This document shows positions 28,593 through 28,652 of a stretch of 28,652 nt of DNA, one piece after another. The stretch is from Sperchopsis tessellata (taxonomy: Eukaryota > Arthropoda > Insecta > Coleoptera > Hydrophilidae): assembly GCA_033557685.1 (NCBI GenBank), contig JAWQRN010000535.1, positions 1 to 28,652 of the forward strand, written 5' to 3'. The notes below the pieces were generated by a model. The model saw only the letters and a list, made by a program, of their open reading frames with translations, was not told where the DNA came from and made no database searches. The translations under genes and the position numbers were made by a program. The first letter of the stretch is position 1. Each line of letters opens with the position of its first letter.

Positions 28593-28652
<60 letters not shown>
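28593..28652. repeat. (AT)n microsatellite
   Basis: An almost pure TA dinucleotide repeat of about 55-60 bases reaches the right edge of the window, so its full length is unknown. Confidence 0.95.

Noticed and set aside
1..28652. CRISPR arrays, bacterial operons, tRNA or rRNA genes
   Set aside because: No regularly spaced identical repeats, no intact tRNA cloverleaf and no rRNA conserved segments were seen. Gene structure is eukaryotic throughout.

Overview
This window is animal nuclear DNA, most likely from an insect. It is AT-rich (roughly 65-70% by eye), its genes are split by GT-AG introns, and the intron-bearing exons match single-copy animal genes. Much of the rest is debris of insect-type transposable elements. 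I cannot name the order or species from sequence alone. There are no bacterial genes, rRNA genes or CRISPR arrays.

Genes, left to right: (1) a PRC1/Ase1/MAP65-family spindle midzone protein on the minus strand, with four coding exons at 6639-1460 and its C-terminal exons beyond the left edge; (2) a complete two-exon NUDT2-type Ap4A hydrolase on the minus strand, 14207-13690; (3) a single THAP zinc-finger N-terminal exon on the plus strand, 15464-15537, with no recognisable continuation; (4) a complete four-exon CIAO2A/galla-1 (MIP18 family, cytosolic Fe-S assembly) gene on the plus strand, 17063-26058, with a 7.8 kb first intron; (5) the first coding exon of a FEM1-like ankyrin protein on the plus strand, 27584-27709, which continues past the right edge. 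Nothing suggests the genes act in one pathway; this looks like an ordinary gene neighbourhood inflated by mobile DNA.

Mobile DNA: a decayed LINE reverse transcriptase (about 310-800); an RTE-like LINE remnant (2112-4215) and a mariner remnant (4740-5220), both in PRC1 introns; a possible tRNA-derived SINE (about 7005-7235); a Ty3/gypsy remnant (7300-9480); a 5'-truncated R1-clade LINE (9551-10345); a Tigger/pogo remnant (about 11780-13141); and a second mariner remnant (17395-17800). Inside CIAO2A intron 1 sits a nearly full-length two-ORF LINE (18639-22837), antisense to the gene, followed by a piggyBac-like MITE (23765-23922). A Tc1-like MITE candidate lies at 26404-26758.

The most unusual item is a dispersed repeat family with copies or fragments at 1, 5336, 13545, 15362, 18569+22838, 23037 and 23990. 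Its core is a small hairpin followed by GAAACGTCGG, recalling hammerhead-like motifs of Penelope-like elements. Two copies form a long inverted repeat at 22861-23209. Removing the LINE from 18639-22837 restores a left arm of the same length (173 nt) as the right arm, and the LINE is bracketed by diverged copies of a 23-24 nt sequence. This indicates a LINE inserted into an older fold-back element.
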